From Caenibius tardaugens NBRC 16725 (GTDB taxonomy: Bacteria; Pseudomonadota; Alphaproteobacteria; Sphingomonadales; Sphingomonadaceae): 64,000 nucleotides of DNA. Numbering within the stretch: the first letter of the stretch is position 1; every line of letters starts with the position of its first letter. Position numbers and translations under genes: made by a program. The DNA lies in contig NZ_CP034179.1 in the NCBI RefSeq assembly GCF_003860345.1, positions 2,402,001 through 2,466,000 on the forward strand, written 5' to 3'. Under the pieces are notes generated by a model. That model saw only the letters and a program-made list of their open reading frames with translations. It had not been told where the DNA came from and ran no database searches. Positions 7,340 to 17,800 of this stretch are shown piece after piece.

Positions 7340-7912
7340 TTACCAGTCTGGGGTGAGGTTGGCGCGGGTATAGCATTCCTGCACCAGACTGATCGGGGTT
7401 CCATCGGGCAGAGACAGGACCGCGCGTTGCATCAGGATGGTATCCGCAGGACACCCTGCACCGCCACCCCGCACGGATGCGAGTTTGCGACGCGTGAAAT
7501 CGAGCGCGGCGACCGCTTTGCCGAAAGGCGTGTCGGTGCTTTCCAGTATCCCGTTCATTTCGGGCGAAAGACGCGCGGGAACATACCAGTTGTGCGCTTC
7601 GGACAGGACGGTTTCCCCGCAGACAAGGCGCACATGGCGATAGCCGATCGTGTCCCCTTCGTTGAGCCTGAGCAGATCGCGAAGATCTGACGGTTGATCC
7701 CCGGCGTCACTTGCCATTTGCACCGCGCGGATCACCGGCGGATTGCCCATATTATGCGTCCGGCACCACTGGGTCAGCGCTTCGGTCGCGCTGACGTTTG
7801 CGTCCAGCGTGCTTTCAAACGCATCAAGCGGGAGCGGATTGGGCGTCGTGCAGGCCGCAAGCGACAAACCGGCAGCGTAAACTCCGATTCTGGCGGTGCG
7901 GGGGGAATCCAT
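7340..7912 (-). CDS. lipoprotein with chorismate-lyase (UbiC/UTRA)-like fold
   Basis: A 190-residue protein with a lipoprotein signal (SLAAC at about residues 17-21). The rest follows the UbiC/UTRA layout: RHVRLVCGETVLSEAHNWY, then PFGKAV, and finally a strand pair with ISLVQECYTRANL, in which the Glu matches the catalytic or ligand-binding Glu of chorismate lyase. UbiC itself is cytoplasmic, so an exported lipoprotein form is odd and a binding role is as likely as catalysis. The fold assignment is by pattern only. Confidence 0.55.
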   Translation of the reverse strand: MDSPRTARIGVYAAGLSLAACTTPNPLPLDAFESTLDANVSATEALTQWCRTHNMGNPPVIRAVQMASDAGDQPSDLRDLLRLNEGDTIGYRHVRLVCGETVLSEAHNWYVPARLSPEMNGILESTDTPFGKAVAALDFTRRKLASVRGGGAGCPADTILMQRAVLSLPDGTPISLVQECYTRANLTPDW

Positions 7913-8171
7913 AAGCGCTGGTTACCGGAAAGGCTGCTCCGAGGCAAAGCCGCTGTGCAGCTTTTTACGGGCGCGCCAACACGCCACTGTTGCCGAAGAT
8001 AAACAGCAGATGAACAGCTATGTTGCTGAAAGGCAACGGTTAAAGTCTATGTCCTGAGGGAGGGGGCATTTGGCTTTGACTGGGTATCCCCGCTCCCCTA
8101 GCCGGACGCCGTGGTTGCCGCAAAACATAAAACCACAATTGTTCGCAAGTATAGTTCCTATTGGGGATATT

Positions 8172-8729
8172 ATGAAGAAGATCACTATTGCAGCTCTTGC
8201 TGCCGCTGCCGCCGTTCTGCCCGCCGCTGCTCATGCGCAGGCATACGTTCAGGTTGAAACCGGCATCGACGCCGTCGACACCAACCCGGGCAGCGATGAA
8301 GGCATTCTCTACGGCGTTTCGGCCGGTTACGAATTCCCGCTGAGCAACAGCGTGTTCGCAGCAGTCGAAGCTGGCCTGTCGGACAGCAACGTCAAGGAAT
8401 GCGCACGCGACGTGGACGTGCTGGGTGACAAGCTCTGCGCCCGCACCGGTCGTGACATTTCGGCAACGCTGCGTCTCGGCACCAACCTGAGCGAAAACAG
8501 CAAGCTGTACGTTCTGGGTGGCTACACCAACGGCCGCGTGCGCGTCACCTATGACGACGGCGTGAACGATTACTCGGACGGCACGAACCTCGACGGTTTC
8601 CGTCTGGGCGCTGGCTATCAGCACAACTTCGGCCAGAACCTGTTCGGCAAGCTCGAGTATCGTTACTCGAACTACGAACAGGGCTTCGAACGCCACCAGG
8701 GCGTTGTTGCCGTCGGCATGAAGTTCTAA
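8172..8729 (+). CDS. outer membrane beta-barrel protein (OmpA/opacity-type barrel)
   Basis: A 185-residue protein starting at the ATG at 8172. It has a clear Sec signal peptide cleaved after AHA (about residue 22) and alternating amphipathic strands. It ends in VVAVGMKF with the terminal Phe used by the BAM machinery. The strands YVQVETGIDAVD, YGVSAGYEF and LEYRYSNYEQG fit an 8-stranded porin-family barrel. Two Cys residues near the middle could form a disulfide. Substrate or partner unknown. A terminator follows. Confidence 0.8.
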   Translation: MKKITIAALAAAAAVLPAAAHAQAYVQVETGIDAVDTNPGSDEGILYGVSAGYEFPLSNSVFAAVEAGLSDSNVKECARDVDVLGDKLCARTGRDISATLRLGTNLSENSKLYVLGGYTNGRVRVTYDDGVNDYSDGTNLDGFRLGAGYQHNFGQNLFGKLEYRYSNYEQGFERHQGVVAVGMKF

Positions 8730-8751
8730 GACTTCATCGACTGAATACGAA

Positions 8752-8785
8752 GCGGGGGTGGACCAGTGGTTCGCCCCCGTTTTCT
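8752..8785 (+). terminator. intrinsic terminator
   Basis: The stem CGGGGG/CCCCCG, extended by GGACCA/TGGTTC, is followed by TTTT just after the outer membrane protein gene. Confidence 0.7.
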
Positions 8786-8829
8786 ATGGGCTGGCCAATG
8801 CGGGTCATCGTCCTGGGATTTTGACGGGA

Positions 8830-9591
8830 TCAGATGCCGCCGGGGGTAAAATCCCAGCCCAGTTCGCCAAGCCCTTCGCAAAGCGTGTCGACACAGCTCT
8901 GCAATACGTCCGGATCGGTGGATCGGATGACGAAATTCGCACCGGAACGCCCTTCGCGGAAGAAGGGGTAGCTGCCGATCTGGCACCCTTCGTGCGCCTG
9001 TTCCACGTCGCGCAGCAGGATCGCCACTTCGCTTTCGGGCACCCATGATCCGATCACTTCGGACAGCAGCGGCGCCCCACCTTCCAGTTCGCCGGTCAGC
9101 CCGTCGAGCATACCCGCAGTGATATGCGGGACACCCGCCATCAGGAACAGGTTGCCAAGCCGGATACCCGGTGCCCCGGTATAGCGATTGGGGATCAGAT
9201 CGGAGCCCGCCGGAACGCGCGCCATGCGCAGGCGTCCTTCGTTCAGGCCGCCACGGGTTTCGTAGTAGTCTTCCAGCATGGCCCGGGCCTCGGGATGGAT
9301 GATCACCTCGATACCCAGCGCAGCAGCCACGGCATCCACGGTGATATCGTCATGCGTCGGGCCGATCCCGCCCGTGGTGAAGAGATAGTCATGCTTCGCC
9401 CGCAGCGTGTTCACGGCTTCTGCAATCGCGTCCATGTCGTCCGCAATCACGCGGACTTCCGTCAGGCGGATGCCCTGAACCTGCAACCACGTGGCAATCT
9501 GCGCAATGTTCTTGTCGTGCGTGCGGCCGGAAAGGATTTCATCGCCGATGATGACGGCCGCCGCCGTCCAGATGCGCTGGGGGTCTGTCAT
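8830..9591 (-). CDS. molybdopterin-binding domain protein (CinA N-terminal / MoaB-like)
   Basis: A 253-residue protein. Residues 9-175 form the MoCF-binding/CinA N-terminal fold, with AAVIIGDEILSGRTHDKN at the start and the binding loop FTTGGIGPTHDDITVDAVA. About 75 further residues carry no CinA deamidase domain. Relatives are often annotated as competence/damage-inducible protein A or molybdopterin-binding protein, but the true reaction is unclear for this stand-alone form. It lies 11 bases downstream of the monooxygenase gene on the same strand and is probably co-transcribed. Confidence 0.8.
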   Translation of the reverse strand: MTDPQRIWTAAAVIIGDEILSGRTHDKNIAQIATWLQVQGIRLTEVRVIADDMDAIAEAVNTLRAKHDYLFTTGGIGPTHDDITVDAVAAALGIEVIIHPEARAMLEDYYETRGGLNEGRLRMARVPAGSDLIPNRYTGAPGIRLGNLFLMAGVPHITAGMLDGLTGELEGGAPLLSEVIGSWVPESEVAILLRDVEQAHEGCQIGSYPFFREGRSGANFVIRSTDPDVLQSCVDTLCEGLGELGWDFTPGGI

Positions 9592-9602
9592 GGGACCAAG
9601 CG

Positions 9603-11114
9603 TTAGGCGATTTCCCGCGCTTTCGCCACCACGCTTTCGAAATGGAGCACGCCATCGTCAATCGGGCGGGTGCGGTAATCGCGGAGGTCTTCCCGGTAAT
9701 CCTGATTGAGCCGCCATGGCAGGGCTGTGGCGCTTTTCGGCATGAGCGGCAGGGCGCGCTGGATATAGCCGGATGAAAATTCGTACACGTTGTCTTCGGT
9801 GAGGTCGTGATCGTCGGGCAGGATCGGGCGGACTAGCGCGGCCTTTTTTGCCTGCATCGTGTTCAGCACATCGCAGATATAGCTGGCGGTCAAATCGGCG
9901 CGCAATGTCCAGGCGGCGTTGAGATAGCCGAACGCCACAGCCAGATTCGGCACGTTGGAAAACATGCAGGCGCGATAATAGAAGTGCTTGCGCCAGTTGA
10001 CCTTGATGCCATCCAGCGTGACTTTGACCTGACCGCCCATGGCCAGCCGCAATCCCGTGGCGGTGACGATGATATCGGCATCCAGATGCCTGCCCGATTC
10101 CAGCACGATACCGGTCCTGTCGAACCGTTCGATCCGGTCGGTCACGACATCGGCCTGCCCCTTGCGGATCGCCGCGAACAAATCGCCGTCGGGGATCAGG
10201 CACAGGCGCTGTTCCCATGGGCCATAAGGCGGCAACCAGTCTTTCTCCGTATAATGGGTGCCCAGCGCCTTGCGTGTGGCACGCGTCAGGAAAGACGCGA
10301 TCCGCGATGGGGTTCGGCGCGCGGTCTTGAACACGTATTCCTGAAACCGGATGTTCTTCCTGCGGTTCAGCCGATAGGCGATCCGGGCAGGGAACAGGGC
10401 CTGCAACAGGCGTGCAACACGATCACGGCGGGGCTGGGCGGCCATCCATGTGGGGGTGCGCTGGAGCATGGTCACATGCGCCGCGCTTTGCGCCATGGCC
10501 GGGATCATGGTCACTGCGGTCGCGCCCGAGCCGATGATGACGACGCGCTTGCCCGCATAATCGAGATCCTGCGGCCAGAATTGCGGATGAACGATTGTTC
10601 CGGTGAACGTGTCACGCCCGGCAAATGCGGGATCATGCGGGGCGTCATAGTCATAGTAGCCGGAGGCGAAGTAGACAAAGCGTGCGGTTGTTTCACGCGA
10701 TCCGTCCGGGCCTTCGAGGACGACACGCCATTGCCCCTCGTCCGCCCGGAAATCAGCAGATACCACCCGTGTCGCCAGCCTGATGTTGGGGCGGATGTTA
10801 TATTGGTCGACCACGCGATCGAGGTAGGCGAGTATCCGGTCTCCATCGGCGATGGCATCGCGGTCGGTCCACGGTTCGAAGCCAAAGCCGAGCGTGTACA
10901 TATCGCTGTCCGAACGGATACCCGGATAGCGGAACAGGTCCCATGTGCCGCCCAGCTGTTCGCGCCGTTCCATGATGGCATAACGCATGCCGGGGCATTT
11001 CATGCCCAGATGGGCCGCCATCGATATGCCCGAAATCCCGGCACCCACGATCAGGACATCAAGATCGGGGCGGATGCCGGGATCGGATGAGGCAGGGTGG
11101 GCCGTGGACATCAT
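9603..11114 (-). CDS. flavin-containing monooxygenase, Baeyer-Villiger type (EthA-like)
   Basis: A 503-residue FAD/NADPH enzyme. The FAD-binding Rossmann motif GAGISG is at about residues 24-29, the EthA-like FRYPGIRSDSDMYTLGF at 61-77, the Baeyer-Villiger fingerprint FTGTIVHPQFWP (Phe170, Gly172, His176, Trp180, Pro181), and the NADPH Rossmann GSGATA at 195-200. Such enzymes insert oxygen into ketones or oxidise S/N compounds. Substrate unknown. The next gene follows 11 bases downstream. Confidence 0.9.
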   Translation of the reverse strand: MMSTAHPASSDPGIRPDLDVLIVGAGISGISMAAHLGMKCPGMRYAIMERREQLGGTWDLFRYPGIRSDSDMYTLGFGFEPWTDRDAIADGDRILAYLDRVVDQYNIRPNIRLATRVVSADFRADEGQWRVVLEGPDGSRETTARFVYFASGYYDYDAPHDPAFAGRDTFTGTIVHPQFWPQDLDYAGKRVVIIGSGATAVTMIPAMAQSAAHVTMLQRTPTWMAAQPRRDRVARLLQALFPARIAYRLNRRKNIRFQEYVFKTARRTPSRIASFLTRATRKALGTHYTEKDWLPPYGPWEQRLCLIPDGDLFAAIRKGQADVVTDRIERFDRTGIVLESGRHLDADIIVTATGLRLAMGGQVKVTLDGIKVNWRKHFYYRACMFSNVPNLAVAFGYLNAAWTLRADLTASYICDVLNTMQAKKAALVRPILPDDHDLTEDNVYEFSSGYIQRALPLMPKSATALPWRLNQDYREDLRDYRTRPIDDGVLHFESVVAKAREIA

Positions 11115-11158
11115 GTCGCGCTAGGCCCGTTTCGCGGTTTGGCCAAGGGTGCAGGCAT

Positions 11159-11455
11159 TCACTCTGGCTTGTGGAACTGCGCCGCCAGATGTTCGAGCAC
11201 CGAAGGGTGCAGCGGGGTCACGAACTCCACACCCATTTCATCACGGTTCTTCCAGCGCACCACGGAATCGATCGGGCCGATTGTCTCGACCCGCAGGGAA
11301 ATATGCGCGCCGATCGCCAGCCAGCTATGGTTCTGCCACATCCGGCAACCATAGCGCGACAGGTTGGATATTTTCACATCATGAACGCGACCGTTGCCGG
11401 AGCGATAACGCCCTTGCATCACTACCTGCAGACGGGGGTCGTATCTTTGATCCAT
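11159..11455 (-). CDS. PilZ domain protein
   Basis: A 98-residue single-domain PilZ protein. Candidate c-di-GMP contacts are the N-terminal Arg-rich start (DQRYDPR) and NLSRYGCRM, which takes the place of the DxSxxG motif. The substitution of the first Asp by Asn weakens the prediction of c-di-GMP binding. It ends in DEMGVEFVTPL, the usual last strand. A second PilZ gene occurs at 51408. Confidence 0.75.
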   Translation of the reverse strand: MDQRYDPRLQVVMQGRYRSGNGRVHDVKISNLSRYGCRMWQNHSWLAIGAHISLRVETIGPIDSVVRWKNRDEMGVEFVTPLHPSVLEHLAAQFHKPE

Positions 11456-11534
11456 CTGATGCCTTCGTTTGAAGGGTTATCATAGATATTCACGCGGAAT
11501 TGTCACGACAGTGTCCATCGGTGGCTGAAAAATT

Positions 11535-12388
11535 TCAAGTTTTGAAAACGATGGTCTTGTGCCCGTCCATCAGAACGCGATCTTCAAGGTGATAGAGAAC
11601 TGCTGCGGCCAGCACCCGCCGTTCGATGTCGCGCCCTTTACGGACCAGATCTTCGGGGTGTCGGCGTGGCTGATCGCTTCCACGTCCTGATGAATGATCG
11701 GGCCTTCATCGAGATCCGCGGTGACATAGTGCGCCGTGGCTCCGATCATCTTCACGCCGCGGGCATGGGCCTGATGATAAGGTTTGGCTCCCTTGAAGCC
11801 GGGCAGGAAGCTGTGATGAATATTGATGCAACGCCCGGAAAGGAATGCCGCCATATCGTCCGAGAGTATCTGCATATAGCGGGCCAAAACAACCAATTCA
11901 GCCCCGGTTTGCGCCACGATGGCCTTGATCTGCGCTTCCTGGTCCGCCTTGGTATCTTTGGTGATGGGAAGATAGTGGAACGGAATATCGCGCACTAACG
12001 GGGCGTTCAGCGCTTCGCGCGGGTGATTGCTGACAATGCCGACGATATCCATCGGCAGTTCACCGATACGATTGCGATAGAGCAGATCGACAAGGCAATG
12101 GTCGAACTTGCTGACCATCAGCAGCACCTTGCGCGGTTCACCGGTGTTGCGCAGCGTCCATTCCATCGCGAAGCGTTCGGGCACGCTGGCGAATTCCGCG
12201 CGGACCTCGGCAGCGGTTCTGTTCGGACAATCGAACACGATGCGCATGAAAAACATGCCGGTGTCGAGCGCGTTGAACTGCTGTGCCTCGCGAATGTTCG
12301 CCCCGATTTCAGCCAGCCGCGTGGTCACTGCGGCGACCAGCCCCACCCGGTCCTGGCACGACAGTGTCAACACATAGGCCTGCTGCAT
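11535..12388 (-). CDS. purU: formyltetrahydrofolate deformylase, with 3' frameshift
   Basis: PurU hydrolyses 10-formyl-THF to THF and formate. The ACT domain covers about residues 1-85, and the formyltransferase-fold domain carries the catalytic triad Asn189, His191 and Asp225. The start ATG at 12388 has SD GGGAG. After Pro245 (HADTP) the frame slips. As sequenced it reads about 27 unrelated residues to a stop at 11570, while the next frame continues [19 protein letters not shown] and on to GHKTIVF, ending at 11535. One base appears missing in the run GGGG near 11655. The active site lies upstream of the slip. Confidence 0.85.
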
Positions 12389-12575
12389 TGCTGAATTCTC
12401 CCTCATTGCACCACGAATGCGCCAGCGCTCTAGCGCGTGAATCCCGGGAAGTCGCCCCGCATTTGGGAAAACTGCCGGTAAACCTTGCCGCAGCGATGCA
12501 TTGTGCTGTTGCAGGCCGACGCTGCACTGATATGCATCGGGTTGAAAAGGAACTTGGAAAAATGGTGGGAAGAGA

Positions 12576-13565
12576 ATGAAGACGCGCAATCTCGCGAACA
12601 GACAGGTCAATCCGATGGGGCTGGGCTGCATGAGCCTGAGCTGGGCCTATGGTGAACCGCCGTCGCGTGATGAAGCGATCGCCTTGCTGCACCGTGCCAT
12701 CGAATTGGGATACGATCATCTCGATACCGCGAATATCTATGGCGCGGGGGAAAGCGAGAAACTGATCGCCGAAGGGCTGAAAGACCGGCGGCGCGATTAC
12801 TTCCTCGCATCCAAGACTGGTATTGTCGCCAACGGCATGGCGCGTTCCGTCGATTGCCACCCGGATTCGATCACGGCATCGATCGATGCCAGCCTGGCGC
12901 GTTTGCAGACCGATCATATCGATCTGCTCTATCTCCACCGTTTCGATCCGAAGGTGCCGATTGCGGATTCGGTCGGCGCACTGGTCCGCGCGATCGAGGC
13001 TGGCAAGATCGGGTCTTATGGCGTTTCGGAATGGAGCGCCGCCCAGATCCGCGAAGCGCACGCCGCGCACCCGATGGCGGCCGTGCAGACGGAATATTCG
13101 CTGTGGACGCGCAATGTCGAACGGGCAGTTCTGGAGGCCACGCGCGAACTGGGCATTGCATTTGTTGCATTCTCACCCGTGGGGCGGGGCGGCCTGTGCG
13201 GGGAAATGGGTGAGCCGGCGGATCTTCCCGAACGGGATTTTCGCCGTAACATGCCGCGTTTCATGGGCGAAAACTGGTTGGCCAACAGGCAGCTTGTGCA
13301 CGAATTCGTGGCGCTGGCGGAAGGGGCGGGCGTAACCGCAGCACAACTCGCACTGGCGTGGGTTCTGTCGCGCGGTGATCATGTGCATGTCATTCCCGGC
13401 ACGACCAGCCTGCGCCATCTCGAGGATAACATCCGGACCGGCGACTGCGATATCGGCGCCGATCTGCTGGCCCGCGCCGATGCGCTGATCAACGAGAAAA
13501 CCATTATCGGCCATCGCTATCCCGATAGCATGAACGCGCTGGTCTATACCGAAGAGGCCGCCTGA
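12576..13565 (+). CDS. aldo/keto reductase
   Basis: A 329-residue (beta/alpha)8 NADPH-dependent reductase with the full catalytic tetrad: Asp50, Tyr55 (in TANIYG), Lys80 and His121 (LLYLHRFDP). The C-terminal NADP site reads HVIPGTTSLRHLEDNIR. The length and sequence resemble AKR13-type (YakC/Tas-like) members. Substrate unknown. It diverges from purU and runs toward the dienelactone hydrolase gene, with only 23 bases between the stops. Confidence 0.9.
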   Translation: MKTRNLANRQVNPMGLGCMSLSWAYGEPPSRDEAIALLHRAIELGYDHLDTANIYGAGESEKLIAEGLKDRRRDYFLASKTGIVANGMARSVDCHPDSITASIDASLARLQTDHIDLLYLHRFDPKVPIADSVGALVRAIEAGKIGSYGVSEWSAAQIREAHAAHPMAAVQTEYSLWTRNVERAVLEATRELGIAFVAFSPVGRGGLCGEMGEPADLPERDFRRNMPRFMGENWLANRQLVHEFVALAEGAGVTAAQLALAWVLSRGDHVHVIPGTTSLRHLEDNIRTGDCDIGADLLARADALINEKTIIGHRYPDSMNALVYTEEAA

Positions 13566-13588
13566 TCGCGCCTGGCTGATTTCGGCCG

Positions 13589-14479
13589 CTACAGCGCGGT
13601 TGCATAAGTCGCCAGCATTCTGGCCCAGGCCTTCTCTGCGGCGGCCTTGTCATAGCTGGGCGCATCGATCGTGCACCATCCGTGGTCGGCGGGATAGACC
13701 TCGATTTCCGCCGGCCGCCCTGCATCGTCGGTCACTTGCTTGAGGATGGTTTTTTCCTCGGGGGCCTTGGCATCGTCGTCCTTGCCGATGGCGAACAGAT
13801 AGCGGGCCTGTGTCGCGGCGATCAGGGTGTGCGGGCTGTCGGCATCTTGGGTGACTAAGCGCGAACCGTGGAACGAACAGACCGCGCCGATACGCGTTGA
13901 TGCCGCTGCCGCCGTACGCACCGCATAGGCCCCGCCCATGCAATATCCGCTGGTTCCGATGCGCCGTTCGATATCGACTGAATCCTGCCCGTCCAGCCAA
14001 TCGGCATAAGTGCGCGCGTCCTGCGCGATCATCTTGCCGTCGATCTTGGCCAGCATGGGTTTGATCCGTGCCTGATGCTCGGGTTCGAACCACTGGGACA
14101 GGCTGGTCAGAACGGGCGCCTTGCTGTCGCGGTAATAGGCATTGGGCACCAGAACGGCGTATCCCGCCGTTGCCAGTCGGCGCGCCATCACCTTGTAGGC
14201 ATCGCGCAGCCCGGCCACATCGGGCCACATGATGACAGCAGGATGTTTGCCGGTTGCCGGATGCACGAAAAATGCGTCAGCCTCGCCATCGGGGGTGGCA
14301 ATGCTGACCATGCTTTCGGCCAGCCCCTCGTTTGCGGTTGCCCTTTCGTGCGGCGCGCAGGCCGCGATTGCAATGGCGGCGCCCACTGCGCTGAATTGCC
14401 GCCGGGTTATCCCGCGTTTGGCGAGAATGGCATCGAGCTGGGCCGCTGCATCCCGATCTGTTGCGTGATTGTCACACAT
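13589..14479 (-). CDS. dienelactone hydrolase family protein, Tat-exported lipoprotein
   Basis: A 296-residue alpha/beta hydrolase. Its N-terminus has a twin-arginine signal (RRQFSAVG, Arg26-Arg27) leading to a lipobox with Cys41. The nucleophile is Cys180 in GYCMGG, as in dienelactone hydrolases, and the late ADHGW supplies the His. This makes it a periplasmic, membrane-attached esterase/hydrolase. A Tat route is unusual for this family, but it is clear in the sequence. Substrate unknown. Confidence 0.85.
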   Translation of the reverse strand: MCDNHATDRDAAAQLDAILAKRGITRRQFSAVGAAIAIAACAPHERATANEGLAESMVSIATPDGEADAFFVHPATGKHPAVIMWPDVAGLRDAYKVMARRLATAGYAVLVPNAYYRDSKAPVLTSLSQWFEPEHQARIKPMLAKIDGKMIAQDARTYADWLDGQDSVDIERRIGTSGYCMGGAYAVRTAAAASTRIGAVCSFHGSRLVTQDADSPHTLIAATQARYLFAIGKDDDAKAPEEKTILKQVTDDAGRPAEIEVYPADHGWCTIDAPSYDKAAAEKAWARMLATYATAL

Positions 14480-14869
14480 CCTGACCTCCAGTCATCTCCT
14501 GTGCTGTGGAGAATACCCCCGGATACGCGTGCGTCCAGCCCCTGCAATGCGGCGCGCACCCATCGCGGTCGCAGGTGATTGCCGCATCGCGGTTCTCTGG
14601 ATGCCCGAAAATTACGAGGGAATATCAATAACAAACAAGTTACTATCTGGTTGTTGTCCGGGTAATGGGTCGTTTTTGACCGATAATCATCATGATTATG
14701 GATGTAGAACGGACGCACAACATTTTGCATTGATTTGATCGTTCGTTGTTGACGAAATATTTATATAAAGCGAAAATAGTGAAGATAGAACATTTCTGTT
14801 TTTGGGATTTTTGGATATTTTTGGCCTAAAACAATGATTTGGGCCTAAAGTAATTAGGGGGCTATTCCA
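14480..14869. other. AT-rich intergenic region upstream of the large autotransporter
   Basis: The 390-bp gap has no supported gene. From about 14620 the DNA becomes sharply AT-rich, with runs such as TATTTATATAAAG near 14757-14770, unlike the rest of the window. This suits a strong or silencer-controlled promoter for the adhesin-like gene that follows. Confidence 0.55.
14683..14699. promoter_or_regulatory. palindromic operator-like site
   Basis: ATAATCAT and ATGATTAT are perfect 8-bp inverted arms around one central C, about 170 bp upstream of the autotransporter start. It is a good candidate site for a dimeric regulator; the protein is unknown. Confidence 0.45.
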
Positions 14870-17800
14870 ATGAATCGTAACATGCGTCGGTTTTTGACGG
14901 TCGGTGTTTCAGGTATTGCGCTGGGGGCCGTGCCTTTTGCGCCTGCCATCGCAACGACAGTGGGCGGGGATGTCATCACCGATGGCGATGTGGACTACGA
15001 TAGCAACGCGGCCGCCGGCCAGTTGACCATCGAACTGTCCGCAATCGAAGATGTGGATGCGCTTGGCATTTATGCGCCGCCTGCCACTGGCACCGTTACG
15101 GTCGGTGACATTGCCTCGGGTCAGGTTGACATCAATGTCGCCGGGGCGGGGGATATCGCCCTGGTGGTGACCAATGCCGCAGACGGCATTTACTCGGTTC
15201 TGGCAGAAGCCACGACCGTGGCCACGATCGATGGCGCCTGGAACGAATTCGCGCTGGAACAGCGGGCGGATAGCAGTGGCAACGGCGATGCCACGGTTGA
15301 TTTCACGAACGCAGGCGGAGTCTCGATTGCCGCTGATGCCGCCTATGCGGGGCCGGGAACGGTTCAGGCAGTGGTTGACGATGCACTGCTTCAGTCCGCC
15401 TATGCGGCAGGCGAAGGGAATGCATCGGTCATCCTTGGGAACACGGGCACGCTTGCCATCTCCTCGATCAGTACGATCACAGGTCCAGGTAGCAGCTTGT
15501 CGTATGCGCAGCTGAATGATGCCATCCATCAGGTCGTTGACGCCGATGAAGGCAGCGCAACGGCCCTCTTGTCGAATGGCGCAGCGGGCAGCACGGTTGA
15601 TGCGGAAGCGACGATCAATCTCACCGCCCGGGCCAGTGCCACCGGCACGAGTTCGGCAGAAGTGCACGCATTTCTAAATAATAACGAAGGTTCCGATCTG
15701 GTTGGCGGCATTCGCCAAAACGTCGAAGCCAGCGATCCGGAAAATGAGGCCAAGGCCGAAATCGCGAACAACGGGGCACTTAACCTGCTGGTTGACGCTT
15801 CCGCCACGGCCAGCGCAGGCCCGGCTATCGCTTCAGCCGATCTTGGCGAAGGGATCAGCCAGGAAGCCGATGGCTTCAATGGGGCTGCTGCGGTTGCCAA
15901 ATTGAACAATACCGGTTCGGTCACGCTGGGATCGACCGCCTTGGCGGATGCGAAGTCTGTCGATACTGACTATGCGGTTGCGAATGCCACGCTTGATGAT
16001 GGTGTTTTCCAGGATGTGTCCGCTTTTGGTGGCGGCGATGCCACGGCTTCGTTCTCCAATGGTGGGTCGTTCAAGTTACTGTCGTCCGGCACGGCTACGG
16101 CTGCCGGGGCGGATACAGACGCTGAAGCCAGTGCGACACTCGCCGATGGCATTGAGCAGGAAGCTTTTGCCAATGAAGGTAACGCAACGGCCGAATTGGC
16201 CAATGCCGCAACGGGCGTTCTGACTTTCGAAGCCTTTGCCAAGGCCACCGGCCCGGTGGCGGCGGTCGACGCCTATCTCACGTCTGCGGTGTATCAGGAT
16301 GCCGCGGCTTCCGACGGCGGAAACGTCGCGAAAGTGGTTCTGACGAATGATGGCGTGTTCAGCATTACGGGCAAAGTGGAAGCCGTGGGTGCAGATGCCC
16401 GGGCCGAAATTAATTCCGAAGATGCGATGCTGTTCCAGCATGCGCAGGGTAATGATGGCGCATCCGCCGATGTTCTTTTGGACAACAACAAGGACTTCAC
16501 CATTCTTGCCTCGGCTGTTGCGGGAAGTGCCGCCGCTTTCCTCGCCTCTGCGGTGGTGGAGACTGAAGGCATTGCACAGAGTGGCAATGCGACTGGTGGC
16601 GGTGATACTTTGCTCACGATTGACAACAGTGGTGTGTTGTCCATTTCCGCTGTCGCGTCGAGCCAGGCGGTCGATGCCAAAGGGAATGCCAATATTGAAG
16701 GGACGTATCAATCAGCATACGCTGATGAAGGCTCGGGCACTGTAGTCTTTGCCAACGCCGGTAAGGTTTCCGTTCTGGCGGATACCGACGTCGTTGGAGG
16801 CAATACTGCCGAGGCTGCTGCTGCTGTACGAGGTGCCCAGCAGTATGTCGACGCTGCGGACGGGGCGTTCCTGACTTTCACGAACGCTTCCGGCAAGACA
16901 TTTGACGTTTCGGCCGACGCTGTTGCGACGGCGAAAGATGCCAACGCCGACGCTGATGCATTGGGGGTGAGGCAGTCCACCTACAGCACGGGCGCAGTGT
17001 TCAAGGTCGGCAACGCCGGTACATTGAACGTGAAGGCCATTGCCGATGCAAACGGTACTGTGGCAGGCACGGCTCAGGCCAATGCTACAGGGGTGATTAT
17101 TGAAGCACTTGATCAAGCGAATGTGCTGGATATCGTCAATTCCGGCACGCTGAACGTTCAGGCTTCCGCACAGGGTCTGGATGGTGCGCGGGCTTATGCA
17201 ACGGGCCTTTTCATCGACGCGACCGCTGAGGGTTTTGTCGATATCAGCGGAACGATCAGCAATACTGGCACGATCAAGGTATTGGCGACAGGCGATGCCA
17301 CCGGTGCCGGAACGGCCCAGGTCGGCAGCGCAGAAGCGATCGGGGTGCTGATTAGTGCCGATGTGAACAATCTGGCGCTGACCAATTCGGGTGTGATCCA
17401 GGCCGATGCTGTAACTGACGCGGGTGGTTACCAGAATGCAGTGGGTGTCTTGCTCGACGATGGCGCTGGCGATGATCAGTTTACGCTGACCAATGCTGCG
17501 GGTTCCATTATCGCGCGGCAGAGCACGGATCTCGGGGCGACCTATGTTTGGGGCACGGCAATCGATACCGATAACGCAAGCACGCCGGCGCTGATCAACC
17601 TCATGGGCGATGGTTCGACCTATTCGGGCGTCTATCCCAATGTCGCGCTGAAGGATCCGCAGTTCGGGTACGTTTACGGCAATATCGAAATCAAGGATGG
17701 CGATGCGATTGTCGTTTCGAAGGGGGAAACCTGGTTCGATGGCGCGATCAATACCGTTACGAACCGGGGCGACAACGAAGAACCACTTCCCGGAGAACTC

